DNA of 64,000 bases from Ipomoea triloba (GCF_003576645.1 NC_044930.1:3111206-3175205); one strand, 5' to 3'; shown: positions 11,638 to 23,038, counted from the stretch's first letter. Program-made: numbers and translations. The notes: a model not told the origin generated them from the letters alone.

Positions 11638-12701
11638 AACAAACGATGAAAGTGCCAAAGACCTTGTGGTCTAGTGGCACCCGGTGTCCCTGAAAACACT
11701 CCCACATGGATGATGGGAGTGTGTTCGAGCCGCAGTGGAGGCAACTGCTCTTTGTCTCACATGAATGATGGGAGTGGGTTCGAGCCTCAGTGGAGGCCTT
11801 TTTGTGTTTGTGCTTCGCCTCAGTGGAGGCAACTGTTGACTCTTTGTGTTTGTGGCTCTTTGTCTCACATGAATGATGGAAGTGGGTGCTTCGCCTCAGT
11901 GGAGATGGGAGTGGGTTGGCTCTTTGTCCCACATGAATGATGGGAGTGGGTTTGTGGCTCTTTGTCTCACATGAATGATGGGAGTGGGTGCTTCGCCTCA
12001 GTGGAGATGGGAGTGGGTTGGCTCTTTGTCTCACATGAATGATGGGAGTGGGTTCGAGCTTTAGTGGAAGCAACTGTTGACTCTTTGTGTTTGTGCTCTG
12101 CAACTGTTGACTCTTTGTGGGGTTGGCTCTTTGTCTCACATGAATGATGGGAGTGGGTTCGAGCTTTAGTGGAGGCAACTGTTGACTCTTTGTGTTTGTG
12201 CTCTGCAACTGTTGACTCTTTGTGTTGGCTCTGCAACTGTTGACTCTTTGTGTTGGCTCTTTGTCTCACATGAATGATGGGAGTGGGTTCGAGCTTTAGT
12301 GGAGGCAACTGTTGACTCTTTGTGTTTGTGCTTTGCCTCAGTGGAGGCAACTGTTGACTCGAGGAGTGGGTTTGAGCTTTAGTGGAGGCAACTGTTGACT
12401 CTTTGTGTTTGTGCTTTGCCTCAGTGGAGGCAACTGTTGACTCTTTGTGTTTGTGCTTTAGTATGTTGTGCTTTGCCTCAGTGGAGGCAACTGTTTGACT
12501 CTTTGTGTTTGTGCTTTAGTATGTTGAGGGTTCGAGCAACTGTTGACTCTTTGTGTTTGTGCTTCAGTATGTTCTCTTTGTGTTTGTGCTTCGCTTGTGT
12601 TGAGGGTTCGAGCCTCAGTGGAGGCAACTGTTGACTCTTTGAATACTACATTGTAACAGAGTCAGTAGCACTCAAAAAAAAAAAAAACAAACGATGAAAG
12701 T
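11638..12701 (+). mobile_element. tRNA-derived SINE expanded to about 1 kb, with target duplication
   Basis: A perfect 16-bp duplication, AACAAACGATGAAAGT, flanks the element (11638-11653 and 12686-12701). The body begins GCCAAAGACCTTGTGGTCTAGTGGCA, a tRNA-like A-box head. It carries several GGTTCGAGC B-box-like sites and ends TGTAACAGAGTCAGTAGCAC followed by a poly(A). Head and tail match the short copy at 45917-46054. The normal copy is about 106 bp between its duplications; this one is about 1032 bp because of internal tandem repetition. Confidence 0.85.
11700..12640 (+). repeat. Minisatellite inside the SINE
   Basis: Two interleaved modules are shuffled many times. One is TTTGTCTCACATGAATGATG + GGAGTGGGTTCGAGC. 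The other is CTCAGTGGAGGCAACTGTTG + ACTCTTTGTGTTTGTGCT. Unit lengths vary from about 30 to 110 bp. The 208-, 127-, 88- and 79-codon open frames here are repeat artefacts. Confidence 0.85.
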
Positions 12702-12702
12702 T

Positions 12703-12894
12703 TGATGTTGAATATCAAAACTAAATTAATTCAATTGTCTTCTCATGAGCCTAAAGATGTTGAATATCAAAACTAAATTGATTCAATTGTCTTCTCATGA
12801 GCCTAAAGGTGTGAGTTAATATGGTCCATGATGTTGAATATCAAAACTCAATTATCTTCTCATGAGCCTAAAGGTGTGAGTTAATATGGTCCAG
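12703..12894 (+). repeat. Three tandem copies of a 52-75-bp unit
   Basis: GATGTTGAATATCAAAACT followed by a tract ending TCTTCTCATGAGCCTAAAG occurs three times. The last two copies also carry GTGTGAGTTAATATGGTCCA. It directly follows the expanded SINE. Confidence 0.75.
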
Positions 12895-13142
12895 AATACT
12901 CTTTGACAAAACTGAGAAATTTGGATTATAAAAAAAACAATAGTAGAGTGCGTAACATGACAAAGAAAATGTATAATAATATATGATGGGAAAAGATGAA
13001 ATAAATAGTATTCAAAATAAAAATAAAAATAAAGCACACAGTTTTGGGGAAAAAAAAATCAATTTGACTTTCTTGAAGTTGCAATGACATTATAGCCCTC
13101 CTTACGTACCCAAGCAGGGCAGTTTACGCGCGCAGAATATAT

Positions 13143-13207
13143 GGTGATTATTGTAATTTCAAGTATTTAAATTTCCAACGTCATCTTCTGGAACGCTATA
13201 TATATAT
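13143..13207 (+). promoter_or_regulatory. SDR1 core promoter
   Basis: GGTGATTATTGTAATTT at 13143 followed by AAGTATTTAAATTT is conserved upstream of all four SDR copies. A TATA tract lies at 13197-13207, about 76 nt before the ATG. Confidence 0.6.
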
Positions 13208-13272
13208 TTGCCTCACCAATCACCACCGTGTCTCCGTCACGGTATTTATCACTCATCAGTAGCAAAAGCAAA

Positions 13273-15739
13273 ATGGAGAGCCTAACGTATAACGAAAGGG
13301 AAACGGAGAGACTAGCGAAAGTGGCGCGCCACCTGGAGCCATGGCGGGACCTCACCGGCAAAGTGGTGATGGTCACCGGAGCTTCGTCGGGACTCGGCCG
13401 AGAATTCAGCCTCGACTTGGCAAAAGCCGGCTGCAGAGTAATAGTAGCGGCGCGCCGACTCGACAGGCTTAAATCTCTCTGCGACGAGATCAATGGAGCC
13501 GGTTCCGGTGGATCCAGCTCCGTTCCGCCGCCCTGTGCGGTGGCGATTGAGCTCGACGTCAGCGCGGATGGCCCCGCCATCGAGGCCGCCGTTCTCAAGG
13601 CTTGGGAATCGTTCGGACACATCGACGCCTTGGTTAACAATGCCGGTATCAGAGGTAATTAACGTACCAACCAAACTAGTTTAACATTCAATAACTATTA
13701 TACATAATAATATATTATATATTTCTATTAACACTGATAGGGAATATACTTAGATTTTACCTCCCTATAACACTTACGTTTTGTGCGTGGTGGGACCATG
13801 TCAAACGGTACGGATCAATGCCAAACTTTTAAATCTATATAAAGGACCTTAGTCCTTCAATTGAATGGATCTCTCTCTAGATAACACTCTTTTACATCCT
13901 CTCCACTCTCTCTCTCTAGATGTCATCTCTCTATTATCATTCGTCAGAGATTGAATAAAAAAGCTTCTTCAAGTCTAATTTTTGGGTTCTTCTCTTCTTT
14001 GTTCATCTAATTTCTATACACATCATATACATGCTAAATACATGCATGAATTTACTTCATCAAACACATTTAGGGTGCGTTCGGAAACCTAGAAATCATT
14101 TATCAGATTTCAGTGTTTGGGTAGAAGGGAAAATGGAAGTCAATGAAAAATAGATGTGTGGTCAATGGAATATAGAGGTGATTCTTGGTGGAAGTCGTTT
14201 TCCGTTTGCAGCGGAGCACCCAATCACTTCCGCTACCCACCACCCCACCTCCCACCACTATCACTATCACCACCCCCACTCCACCACCGCCCACCCACCA
14301 CCACCATTATATATTTTAAATATTTAAAATTATAAATAGTTATGCTCATTTTTCAGAAAATGAACCAAACACACTAAGGGTGCGTTTGGTTCGTACATGG
14401 GAATCGGAATCGGAATGGGTATCAAATACTTGGTAATGGTAATGGGTTTTGGTGAAAGTATTTAGCATGTTTGGTAGTTGGGTGGAATGGGAATGATTAT
14501 TAATAGTTGGGGAAAAAATGATGAAGGGAGATGAAACCCTTATTTAATAAGGGTATGGGTTTTGCCATTAATGGGGTATTCCAAACCCATAGTAGCATCC
14601 ACAAAACCTATCAACCAAACACTAGCAATCACTTTGATACTCATACCTTATGCCTAAACCCCCCAACCAAACACACCCTAAAACAATTTTCTAGAATGCA
14701 ACCAAATACTGGAAAGAAAAATGTTTTCGAAAAAATGACTTATTTTTCAAAGTCATTTTCCTGCTTTCCAAATACACCCTTACTCTCTCTCCCTATATAG
14801 ACAGGTCATGCCTTATTAGATCGGTGAGCCTTTGAGACCTGCTCTTTGAATTGAGGGACTGACTATCAAAATCGAAAGTCATCACTTACCTATATAGAAC
14901 AACGGGTAGTGTCTATTTTGACAACTCCACCCATAAGTAACTCATCAATCTTTAAATATTATATTTTGATTAGTATTACATTTTTTTTTAAATCTTAAAT
15001 CCTCATATAATATTTCTATATAGACCAGACCGGTCTCACAAAAAATATCTGTGAAATGATCTCACAAGAAATTTACCTAATTAATTAACTATTATATCAT
15101 GATTGACGTACAGGTACCAGACAGACTCCATTGGACCTGACAGAGGAAGAATGGAATGACAACATAAGAACAAACCTAACCGGAACATGGCTGGTCACAA
15201 AATATGTGTGCTTGCTCATGCGCAATGCTAAACTGGGAGGATCTGTCATCAACATCTCCTCCATTAGCGGCCTTAATCGCGTGCAATTCATGGGGTCTCT
15301 GGCTTATTCTTGTTCAAAGAGTGCTGTTAACACCCTCACAATGGTATATCTTGATTAGATTCTGTTTTAATAACATTTGTCATATGTTTTACTTCTTTGA
15401 TTGTCTGCTTTGGATGGGGTCAAATGTTTGATGTTTGTGGTTGTGAAATGGTGGTTACAGGCGATGGCGCTTGAACTGGGAGCTTATGGGATAAGAGTGA
15501 ACTCCATTTCTCCTGGGATTTTCAAGTCCGAGATTACCAAGAATCTGGTTACCAAAGATTGGCTCAAAACCGTTATCCAGAGGGCTGTGCCTTTAAGAAC
15601 ATATGGCACAACGGATCCGGCACTCACCTCGCTTATACGCTATTTAATCCACGACTCCTCCGAATATGTGTCTGGAAATATTTATGTCATAGATGCTGGG
15701 TCCACTTTGCCTGGTCTCCCCCTTTTCTCTTCCCTCTAA
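13273..15739 (+). CDS. Short-chain dehydrogenase/reductase 1 (classical SDR)
   Basis: Three exons, 13273-13654, 15114-15343 and 15461-15739, give 891 nt (296 aa) with GT-AG introns. The ATG was chosen because MES... opens all four paralogues, although the frame extends 15 codons upstream. Classical SDR landmarks are present: cofactor loop TGASSGLG (35-42), AARR after the second strand (a hint of NADP(H) preference), NNAG (122-125), the catalytic Asn in TNLTG (148), Ser in NISSISG (about 177), and YSCSK with Tyr192 and Lys196. It resembles the Arabidopsis At3g55290/At1g63380-type Rossmann proteins and FabG-like reductases; the substrate is unknown. First of four tandem copies. Relative to the others its N-terminus is 9 residues longer (NERETERL region). 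Intron 1 carries nested MITEs. Confidence 0.9.
14073..14779. mobile_element. Outer Tourist-like MITE in SDR1 intron 1
   Basis: Imperfect terminal inverted repeats, GGGTGCGTTCGGAAACC on the left and the complement of GGGTGTATTTGGAAAGC on the right, are each flanked by TTA. This fits a PIF/Harbinger-type target duplication. The interior is interrupted by the element at 14378-14678. No transposase frame is present. Confidence 0.6.
14378..14678. mobile_element. Inner Tourist-like MITE
   Basis: The ends are GGGTGCGTTTGGTTCG and the complement of GGGTGTGTTTGGTTGG, flanked by TAA on both sides (14375-14377 and 14679-14681). It is 301 bp and non-coding. It lies within the outer element, so it is the younger insertion. 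Confidence 0.75.
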
Positions 15740-16744
15740 ATGGGAGATCCCCCTCGACAGGGAGAATTTTAAGTCTTTTAAACTTTGAAGGGTGAAGTTA
15801 GAGTTCGGACTGATGTATATGAAAATAAAAATAATTATAATATGGGATTGTAGCAGTCAAAAAGTTACAGTAAATTTTTGTATATGCCTATGTTATTTTA
15901 CAGCTCGCATGACATTTGATGTTCTGTTAATTGTTTGTGATGATTTCTAAAATTAGCACAAATACCTTGGTATAAATCAGTGGAGTCCGACAAACAAATG
16001 CATACACATCTAAAGATTCTTTGATTTTCGTTCATCTAAAGGTGGATGAACTGAGGTTTTTTTTTCTTTTTTTTTTTTTAAATAAAAATAAATTTTTTTC
16101 GTGTAGTTGAGAACTCATAAAATCACTAGTTGCAAATTTATCGTCCTTACAAATCCGGCCAGTTAGATTATTTTTTATCTCTACATGCAGTTTCCCCTCA
16201 CTTTCAAAAGTGAACTCCATTATTATATTATAACATTTACAATTTTAAGTTATACATACTATTTATTCTACATCTATAAATTTCTAAGTCAGTTTCAAAA
16301 TATAATGTAATAATATTATTTATATTTAAAATTATTATAAAATGATAAAAGTCAAAATCTTGAATTGTCAACCTGTCCAAAAACTATATTGCAAACATGT
16401 GGTAGTGTGGTACACACTAAATACTCTGCAAGTTTTTCAATGACATTACACATAGAATTAAAGACTAAACAATTTTGTATATATAAAAAAATAAATAAAT
16501 TATAGTGTGGGAGTAGCCCGCAAAATTTCAAACCCATTATTTTCTTGAATGGACCATGCTATACACCTCATTTTTAGATGGTGTGAAAAATCTACAATTA
16601 CTACTTGAGGATTGGGTTGATGGATATTTAACATGGATATCCAGTCGGTACGACCTAGCAAGCAGTCGAGCATGACATTCAGACTCAACAGTTAGCACTC
16701 AGATTAAGATGTGACTAGTCGGACTTGACTCTTTAATTATATAT

Positions 16745-16886
16745 CCTTCCATAACCTTCAATTTTTTTTTTTGAATACAACTGACGCTATTACATTGTAG
16801 TATCTGTTCATCTATACTTTTCTCAACCTGTTAAAGCACAAATAGTCAATTTCAATATCTCCTCCACTGAGACTCGAACTCATAAC
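16745..16886 (-). mobile_element. SINE fragment, minus strand
   Basis: A T-rich start is followed by GAATACAACTGACGCTATTA, the complement of the family's 3' tail (…ATGTAATAG.GTCAGT…) seen at 11654-12685 and 45933-46038. The far end has GAGACTCGAACTCATAACC, the complement of a B-box-like GGTTATGAGTTCGAGTC. Confidence 0.65.
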
Positions 16887-16929
16887 CTTCAATTAATTGT
16901 TCTCAAAAAAAAAAAAACTTCAATTAATT
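16887..16929 (+). mobile_element. Tiny poly(A) insertion with 12-bp target duplication
   Basis: CTTCAATTAATT at 16887-16898 and 16918-16929 flanks GTTCTC plus an A run. It has the same structure as 8389-8441 and 22218-22271. Confidence 0.6.
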
Positions 16930-17249
16930 ACTCATAAATATTTCATTAATTACTCATAAATTCCCCTTACCCATAAATTCCATTTATTGTCCATAAATTA
17001 CCATTGCCACGTAACTACCTATTCTTCTACTATAAAATTGGAGAATCAAATTCAAGAAAGGGGAGCTCCATCTCTCGATCTGGAGACTGGAGACGATGAT
17101 ACATGTATAAAATCACCTATAAAATAGTGAATTTCAAGCTTGGCACCGTTCAAAAAGGCTCTTGATTTTCACAATTCGATTTCCACGTTAAAATTCTTAT
17201 CTCTATTTATTTTTTTCACTTATTCATATTTTATTATTTTACTCTAATC

Positions 17250-17530
17250 GGTTATGTTGGCCCGCCGAGTGATTACCCGGGGTCACAAAACCAACAAGGG
17301 TGTACACTAGGTAAATGGTCACGTGAAGGTTAACCAACCTATATTGCTCATAGTTGACTGATTCAATCCAAGAAAGTCAATAACTCATTACCATTAGGAG
17401 TCAAACTAAGAATTTTGTGATTACCAAGCCAATAGTCTGATCAACTTATTAGTTAGAGTTGTTAGTCTTGTGGTTACCAAGTCAAATAATCTGATCTACT
17501 TAGTTAAAGTTGTTACCTTAGAGACCTCAC
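17250..17530 (-). repeat. SINE-derived sequence
   Basis: CCCGGGGTCACAAAACCAAC, then TCAATCCAAGAAAGTCAATA, and GTGATTACCAAGCCAATAG followed by GTGGTTACCAAGTCAAATA, recall the complement of tRNA-related SINE heads also present at 37272-37490 and 63235-63405. The head is duplicated. Ends are approximate. Confidence 0.45.
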
Positions 17531-17647
17531 TTTTCACAAACTGTCACTCCCTACCATATGAGATTAAAAATTTTAAAAATTAATGTTAAAATGTTTTATC
17601 ACATCATGAAATAATTATTTTTTGAATAACAATTAAAGAAGAACTTA

Positions 17648-17994
17648 GAGCATCCATAATAGAGATTGTGGTGTGATTTTTGAGGGAGTTTTTGTTGGAG
17701 TGGAGGAGAGAGAAAGTTTTGGGTTCACATGCAACTCTGCAAGCATTTGGTTTTTCATCAGTGCACTGGGCCCCACCAAATATGAAAAAGAAGCTTTGTT
17801 GTTTGCGTGAGGCACACAAGTGACACAACCGGCACCCAGTCGGGCGTGTAAAACCTTTTATTTATTTATTTATGTTTGTGTGACAGCTGTTTTATTTTAT
17901 TTTATTTTTAATTTTTTTCTTTTGTTCTCTCTCTCCTCTTTTCTTGTAATATGACAAAAAACTCTTCAAAAATTTATACCTATTGAGGATACTC
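17648..17994. mobile_element. MITE with GAGCATCC termini
   Basis: The left end is GAGCATCCATAATAG and the right end is CTATTGAGGATACTC, with TTA on each side (17645-17647 and 17995-17997). It is 347 bp and non-coding. The same family occurs at 28914-29590 and 51249-51574. Confidence 0.7.
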
Positions 17995-17997
17995 TTA

Positions 17998-18157
17998 GGC
18001 CCTCTATGAGTAGATTTTTGTGTGATTTTTGAAAAAGTAAATCTGATATAGAGAAGAGGGGGAGGAAAGAAAATGTAGAGGCAGATTGGTTTAAAAGCTT
18101 CTCTTTCTTACTCACACCTTCAATAATTTCTTAAAAACTACAATTATTAGGATGCTC
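17998..18157. mobile_element. Second, adjoining short MITE
   Basis: It starts at the TTA shared with the previous element and ends ATTATTAGGATGCTC followed by TTA (18158-18160). It is about 160 bp. The left terminus GGCCCTCTATGAGTAG is a poor match, so this may be a deleted derivative. Confidence 0.5.
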
Positions 18158-18495
18158 TTATCAACTTTCTTATTGGATTGGTTTAAAAGCCAAAAAGGCT
18201 GAGTGTACATTACAAATGGCTGTACAGGCGGACTTTACCTCATTGCCAATCACCAGTGGCCATGTGCCCATGCACGCTCGGTCTTTTCGCCAGGCTAGGT
18301 ATGGCCACCTTTTCTCCAATTTCAATAGGCAATTAATTTACGAAAAAGTTCTGAGTGGAATCGTATTTTCCAATTCAAATCATTAAATGTACACTCTTTA
18401 ATTTGGGATTTTTATTTTGGCTTTGTTGAACATTGAATGACAATATTGTCCTCCTAATGCACTCCAACCCGGTCAGTTTATTCGGCGGAATGTAT

Positions 18496-18557
18496 GGTGA
18501 TTATTGTAATTTCAAGTGTTTAAATTTCCATATTGAGTGTCTCCTGCTATATATATT
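18496..18557 (+). promoter_or_regulatory. SDR2 core promoter
   Basis: The conserved GGTGATTATTGTAATTTC block is at 18496 and the TATA tract TATATATA at 18548, about 49 nt before the ATG. Confidence 0.6.
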
Positions 18558-18596
18558 TGCTTCAGTAGACGCCATGAGTTATTCGTCGAAAGCAAA

Positions 18597-20865
18597 ATGG
18601 AGAGCCGTCGTGTGAAAGTGGCGCGCCACCTGGAGCCATGGCGGGACCTTACCGGAAAGGTTGTGATGGTCACCGGAGCCTCGTCGGGGCTGGGCCGAGA
18701 ATTCAGCCTCGACTTGGCCAAAGCCGGCTGCAGAGTCATCGCCGCGGCGCGCCGAGTGGACCGCCTCAAATCTCTCTGCGACGAGATCAATGGAGTCGGT
18801 TCCGGCGATTCCAGCACCGTTCCGCCGCCCCGAGCCGTGGCTGTTGTGCTCGATATCAGCGCCGGCGGTTCCGCCGTCGAGGCCGCCGTTCAGAAGGCCT
18901 GGGCCGCCTTCGGACGTATCGACGCATTGATTAACAATGCCGGTATTAGAGGTAGCTTGAACACCATCATTTTTTTCTTTTAAGTGACAACAATCCCACA
19001 ACCACTACCAATAGTTATTATAACACAGTTTTTGAATCTATATAATAAAATTGTGAATATTGAGTAATATAATTTTGTATATTGAGATCTAAAATTGTAA
19101 ATATAATGTTCTAAAATTGTGAACATGGACTCGAGTCCATCTTGCAAGGTGGACGCGAGTCCATAACATAATTTTCCACTACCAAAGTATACCTTTATGA
19201 CCCTAACGGATCAAGAATTACAATAAGCTAAATCAACATAGATTATCTATATCTGATCGGTTCAAACCAGGCCAACAGCTGCAGTAAGGAGCTTATAGTT
19301 AAGCCAATAGTTCGACTAACATGGTTGGGTTGCTCTATCATAATTTTTATTTTTTAATGACGAAGAAACCCGCAACCACTACTAAGGTACACCCCTATAA
19401 TTCTAATCAATAAATAACTACAATAAGCTAAATTAACTTAGGTTATCTATATTTGATCGGCTCAAATTAACCTAGCCGGCCAACAACTCCAGTAATGAGC
19501 TTATAGTTAAGCCAATAGTTTGACTAACATGGTTGGATTGCTCTATCATAATTTTTATTTTTTAGTAAGAAAGAAACCCACAACCACTACCAAGGTACAC
19601 CCCTATGACTCTAATCGATAAAGAATTATAATAAACTAAACCAACCTAGATTATCAATACCTGATAGGCTCAAACCAGGCCAACCACTCAACTTATAGTT
19701 AAGGCTATTAAGACAATTGTTTAACTAACATAGTGGGGTTGCTCTATTATAATTTGTATTTACTATATAGTGTAGAGGTTTGAATTGAAGCTGAATGAGA
19801 TTTGCAGGTAGCAGGCAGAGTCCATTGGATCTGACAGAGGAAGAATGGAATGAGACCATAAGAACAAACCTAACTGGAACATGGTTGGTCACAAAATATG
19901 TGTGTTTGCTGATGCGCAATGCTAGGCTGGGAGGATCTGTCATCAACATCTCCTCCATTAATGGGCTTAATCGTGTGCAGTTCATGGGGGCTCTTGCTTA
20001 TTCTTCTTCAAAGAGTGCTCTCAACACATTCACAAAGGTATCCCTTTTATCTGATCTTGATCCTGTTTTGTTTGTCAGATCATGCTTTGCTTCTTTATCA
20101 ATAATCACTATTTAAGGGTGAATATTAGTCTGAGTAAACTCAGACTTGTAATCTAGTCTGCAAAAAATTTAAACCAACCTAAGCTGTCATAGCTGGTAGT
20201 GACTGGTTCAAACCAAATTAAAGAGGCCAATAGACTATTACTATTGAAAGTTAAATTTGTAAGTTTTTATGATCACCAAGTTAACAGTCAAATCAACTCA
20301 CTTGTTTGGCATCAAAGGTTTATGTTGGTAGGAGCATCCCAACCAACTTAATCGAATTGTTCGACTTAGTAAATATAACAATATAAGTTCGACTCTACCA
20401 GGAATTTATTGGCCTTATTGGTTTGAACCCTACCACTCAGCCATAGACAATTTAGCTTGATTCACCTTTTTACTGACTAAAGTCACAAGACAAAATTATC
20501 TAATTTACACCCTCAAATATTAATTGCGATTTTCTCTAGTCATTCAAAAAGAATTTATGTTTGTGGTTGTGAAATGGTGGGTGCAGGCGATGGCGCTTGA
20601 ACTGGGAGCTTATGGGATAAGAGTGAACTCCATTTCTCCTGGGATTTTCAAGTCCGAGATCACCATGAATCTGTTGCAGAAACATTGGATCAAAAAGGTT
20701 GCTAATAAGATTCTGCCTTTAAGAACACTTGGCTCAACAGATCCAGCACTCACATCACTTATACGTTACTTAATCCACGACTCCTCCGAATATATATCCG
20801 GAAATATTTATGTCGTTGATGCTGGAACTACTTTGCCTGGTGTTCCCATTTTCTCTTCTCTCTAA
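18597..20865 (+). CDS. Short-chain dehydrogenase/reductase 2 (classical SDR)
   Basis: Exons 18597-18951, 19808-20037 and 20587-20865 join to 864 nt (287 aa). The ATG is the paralogue-conserved MES start. Motifs: TGASSGLG (26-33), NNAG, TNLTG, NISSING and YSSSK with Tyr183/Lys187. All key catalytic residues are present, so the gene looks functional. It ends GVPIFSSL like the other copies. It is the closest relative of SDR1 (shared NRVQFMG and [12 protein letters not shown]); the first 75 nt of exon 3 are almost identical to SDR1 while the next part diverges, suggesting a conversion tract. Intron 1 carries a triplicated SINE-like unit. Cytosolic location is presumed because no targeting sequence is visible; the substrate is unknown. 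Confidence 0.9.
19177..19765 (-). repeat. Three tandem SINE-like units in SDR2 intron 1
   Basis: Units start at 19177, 19377 and 19585, about 180-208 bp each. They share CACTACYAAGGTACACCCCT (Y = C/T), TTATAGTTAAGCCAATAG and GACTAACATGGTTGGGTTGC. The last motif is the complement of a tRNA-like head. The intron lengthened by local tandem duplication of one insertion. Confidence 0.75.
20115..20320 (-). repeat. SINE-like sequence in SDR2 intron 2
   Basis: CTGGTTCAAACCAAATTAA, the GGCCAATAGACTATTACTAT tract and GATCACCAAGTTAACAGTCAA are related to the reverse SINE heads at 17250 and 63235. It is diverged and its ends are uncertain. Confidence 0.4.
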
Positions 20866-21232
20866 AACAAATCCGCCAACTCATCTTTTACCAACGTAAC
20901 ACTCTCGATACAACTCTCCATGAATGAGAGGGATCTTATTCAAACTTGGTTGAATTAGTCTAATCTTGTTGAGAATACTAGTGTTTGTGATGCACAGAAA
21001 ATTATGTTATCATGAAATTAAATATGATATTCGGGTTGTAATTATAAAAAATCTATTAGATAATTACACTTATAGTTTTGAGTATAAAAGGTTGAATAAT
21101 GAATATCGTATCTCGCGGGAGTATTAGTACTAATTACTCTATTTATCTCATTTTATGTGTCTGGTTCGATTAAAGCCTTGACTGAAGTTACTATCTCATC
21201 AATATTACCATTTACCATGGGTCTATTATGCG

Positions 21233-21335
<103 letters not shown>

Positions 21336-21666
21336 AAGCCCTAAAAAGAAAAAAGTAAACCTTCAAGTATTATGTAAACAATAACATAATGAAGTCCATG
21401 AATATAATGTGATAAAATCGAAAAATATGATTCATCAAAAAAATTAACATTTAAATTCCATTTTCAAAGATACACCTAAGATTCTTCTATCTTTTTGTCT
21501 CCCTAGCACCTAATGATTCTCATACCATTCGCACACACCCTAATTTTTGTCCACAATCACGTGGTTTGTGCCAAAGATTTCCCATTTACTTTAATTTAGA
21601 AGGGTAAAAACATAAGGTAACATATATTAAAAAATTCTATAATATTTAAAAAATAATGTATTTATT

Positions 21667-21871
21667 ATTAAAAAGGCTGTTTTTTTTTTGATAAATTGAT
21701 GGGGTATTTCTCCATCCGCTTAACGGTCCATGTCCATCCACGTTCGCTCCGAGAGGCACAGGAGTTGGCTCGCTTGTCAGAATTGAACCCGAGTTCTCCC
21801 GAAATTCTTCCCTACAAAGAGAGCTCACTTGCCACTTGAACTACCACATTGGGTTAAATTAAAAAGGCTGT
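21667..21871 (-). mobile_element. SINE, minus strand, with 14-bp target duplication
   Basis: ATTAAAAAGGCTGT occurs at 21667-21680 and 21858-21871. Between them the minus strand reads a tRNA-like head (AACCCAATGTGGTAGTTCAA, GTGGCAAGTGAGC) and GAACTCGGGTTCAATTCTGA as a B box, and ends in poly(A). Element body about 177 bp. Confidence 0.85.
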
Positions 21872-22217
21872 AACACACACATATATAACTATTACTTTAT
21901 GGAAAAAAAAAACTATTTTTCGTAATAAAATTTTCTCATGTATTAGCCCACCGTCCGGTTACCTTGTGACCGTAAAACCAACATTTACAAAAGCACTATA
22001 ACATCTGTTTATTTAATTTATAGTAGCATTATATTCAAGTGTATTCTCTATGTTGCAAAATTTTATCAACAAATAATATGCAATATTTTAAATAATTGAG
22101 CTAAATTTTAATTAAGAGTGTTCAAATTGGATTTTGCCCATGCAATTTGTCACCAATTTCACGTTACTTTTGCAATGACAATATTGTCCTCGATAGTTAA
22201 TCCCACCTAGTCAGTTT

Positions 22218-22271
22218 ACGTTGAGGTGTTGGGGATTTCAAAAAAAAAAAAAAAAACGTTGAGGTGTTGGG
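22218..22271 (+). mobile_element. Tiny poly(A) insertion in the SDR3 promoter
   Basis: A perfect 16-bp duplication, ACGTTGAGGTGTTGGG, at 22218-22233 and 22256-22271 flanks GATTTC plus an A run. The SDR1, SDR2 and SDR4 promoters lack it. It sits directly 5' of the conserved GTGATTATTGTAATTT block, so it is a recent SDR3-specific event. Confidence 0.75.
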
Positions 22272-22344
22272 TGATTATTGTAATTTTAAAGTATTTAAAT
22301 TTGCAGCATCTTCCTCGCCTCCACTCTCCCGTGCCCTATAAATA
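22270..22344 (+). promoter_or_regulatory. SDR3 core promoter
   Basis: The conserved GGTGATTATTGTAATTTTA block is at 22270 and a perfect TATAAATA at 22337, only 39 nt before the ATG. The predicted leader is about 10 nt. Confidence 0.65.
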
Positions 22345-23037
22345 CCTCTGCGTCTCGCTCTCAGCGCAAAGCAAAATGGAGAGCCGATTGAAAGTGGCGC
22401 GCCACCTGGAGCCGTGGCGGGACCTTACCGGCAAGGTGGCGATGGTGACCGGAGCGTCGTCGGGGATCGGCCGAGAGATCAGCCTCGACTTGGCAAAGGC
22501 CGGCTGCAGAGTCATCGCCGCCGCGCGCCGTGTTGACCGGCTCAAGTCGCTCTGCGACGAGATCAATGGAGCCGGCTCCGGTACGCCGCTCCGAGCAGTG
22601 GCCATTGAGCTCGACGTTAGCGCGGATGGTCCGGCTATTGAGGCGGCCGTTCAGAGGGCTTGGGACGCGTTTGGCCGGATCGACGCACTGATTAACAATG
22701 CCGGCGTTAGAGGTAACCCCATCAATCTTTTCGTAAATAAATAATTATAGTTTATAAAAACGAATATACAATGTAAAATTAAATAAACTCATAAACAATA
22801 ACATTATTATCATAATTACAGTTGGAAAAATTCTCCCTAGGCAACCATAGACCGAGACAAATTGCTCCCTAAGCGTCTGTCTAGGTGGCCGGCCGCATAG
22901 ACATCGCCTAGCGCTTAACTTGGCCGACTAAGCCGAGTTAGCAACCGAATTCAGCCGAGTTAATTCGTGCGGGTAGATTTGTTAATTTTTTTATTATATT
23001 TATATATATTTAAATTTATTTATATAAATAAGAGAAG

Positions 23038-23038
<1 letters not shown>

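Larger units (their letters stand above)
15740..18480. other. SDR1-SDR2 intergenic, repeats only
   Basis: No gene recognised. It holds a minus-strand SINE (16745-16917), SINE-derived sequence at about 17250-17530 and two adjacent MITEs (17648-18157). The rest is AT-rich. Confidence 0.5.

Noticed and set aside
11582..12634. Long open frames (208, 127, 88, 79 codons) rich in THSHHSCETKS repeats
   Set aside because: They are translations of the minisatellite inside the SINE, on both strands, with no start context or homology.
13312..13674. Minus-strand frames opposite SDR exon 1 copies
   Set aside because: Shadows of GC-rich coding exons; they recur in all copies only because the sense strand is conserved.
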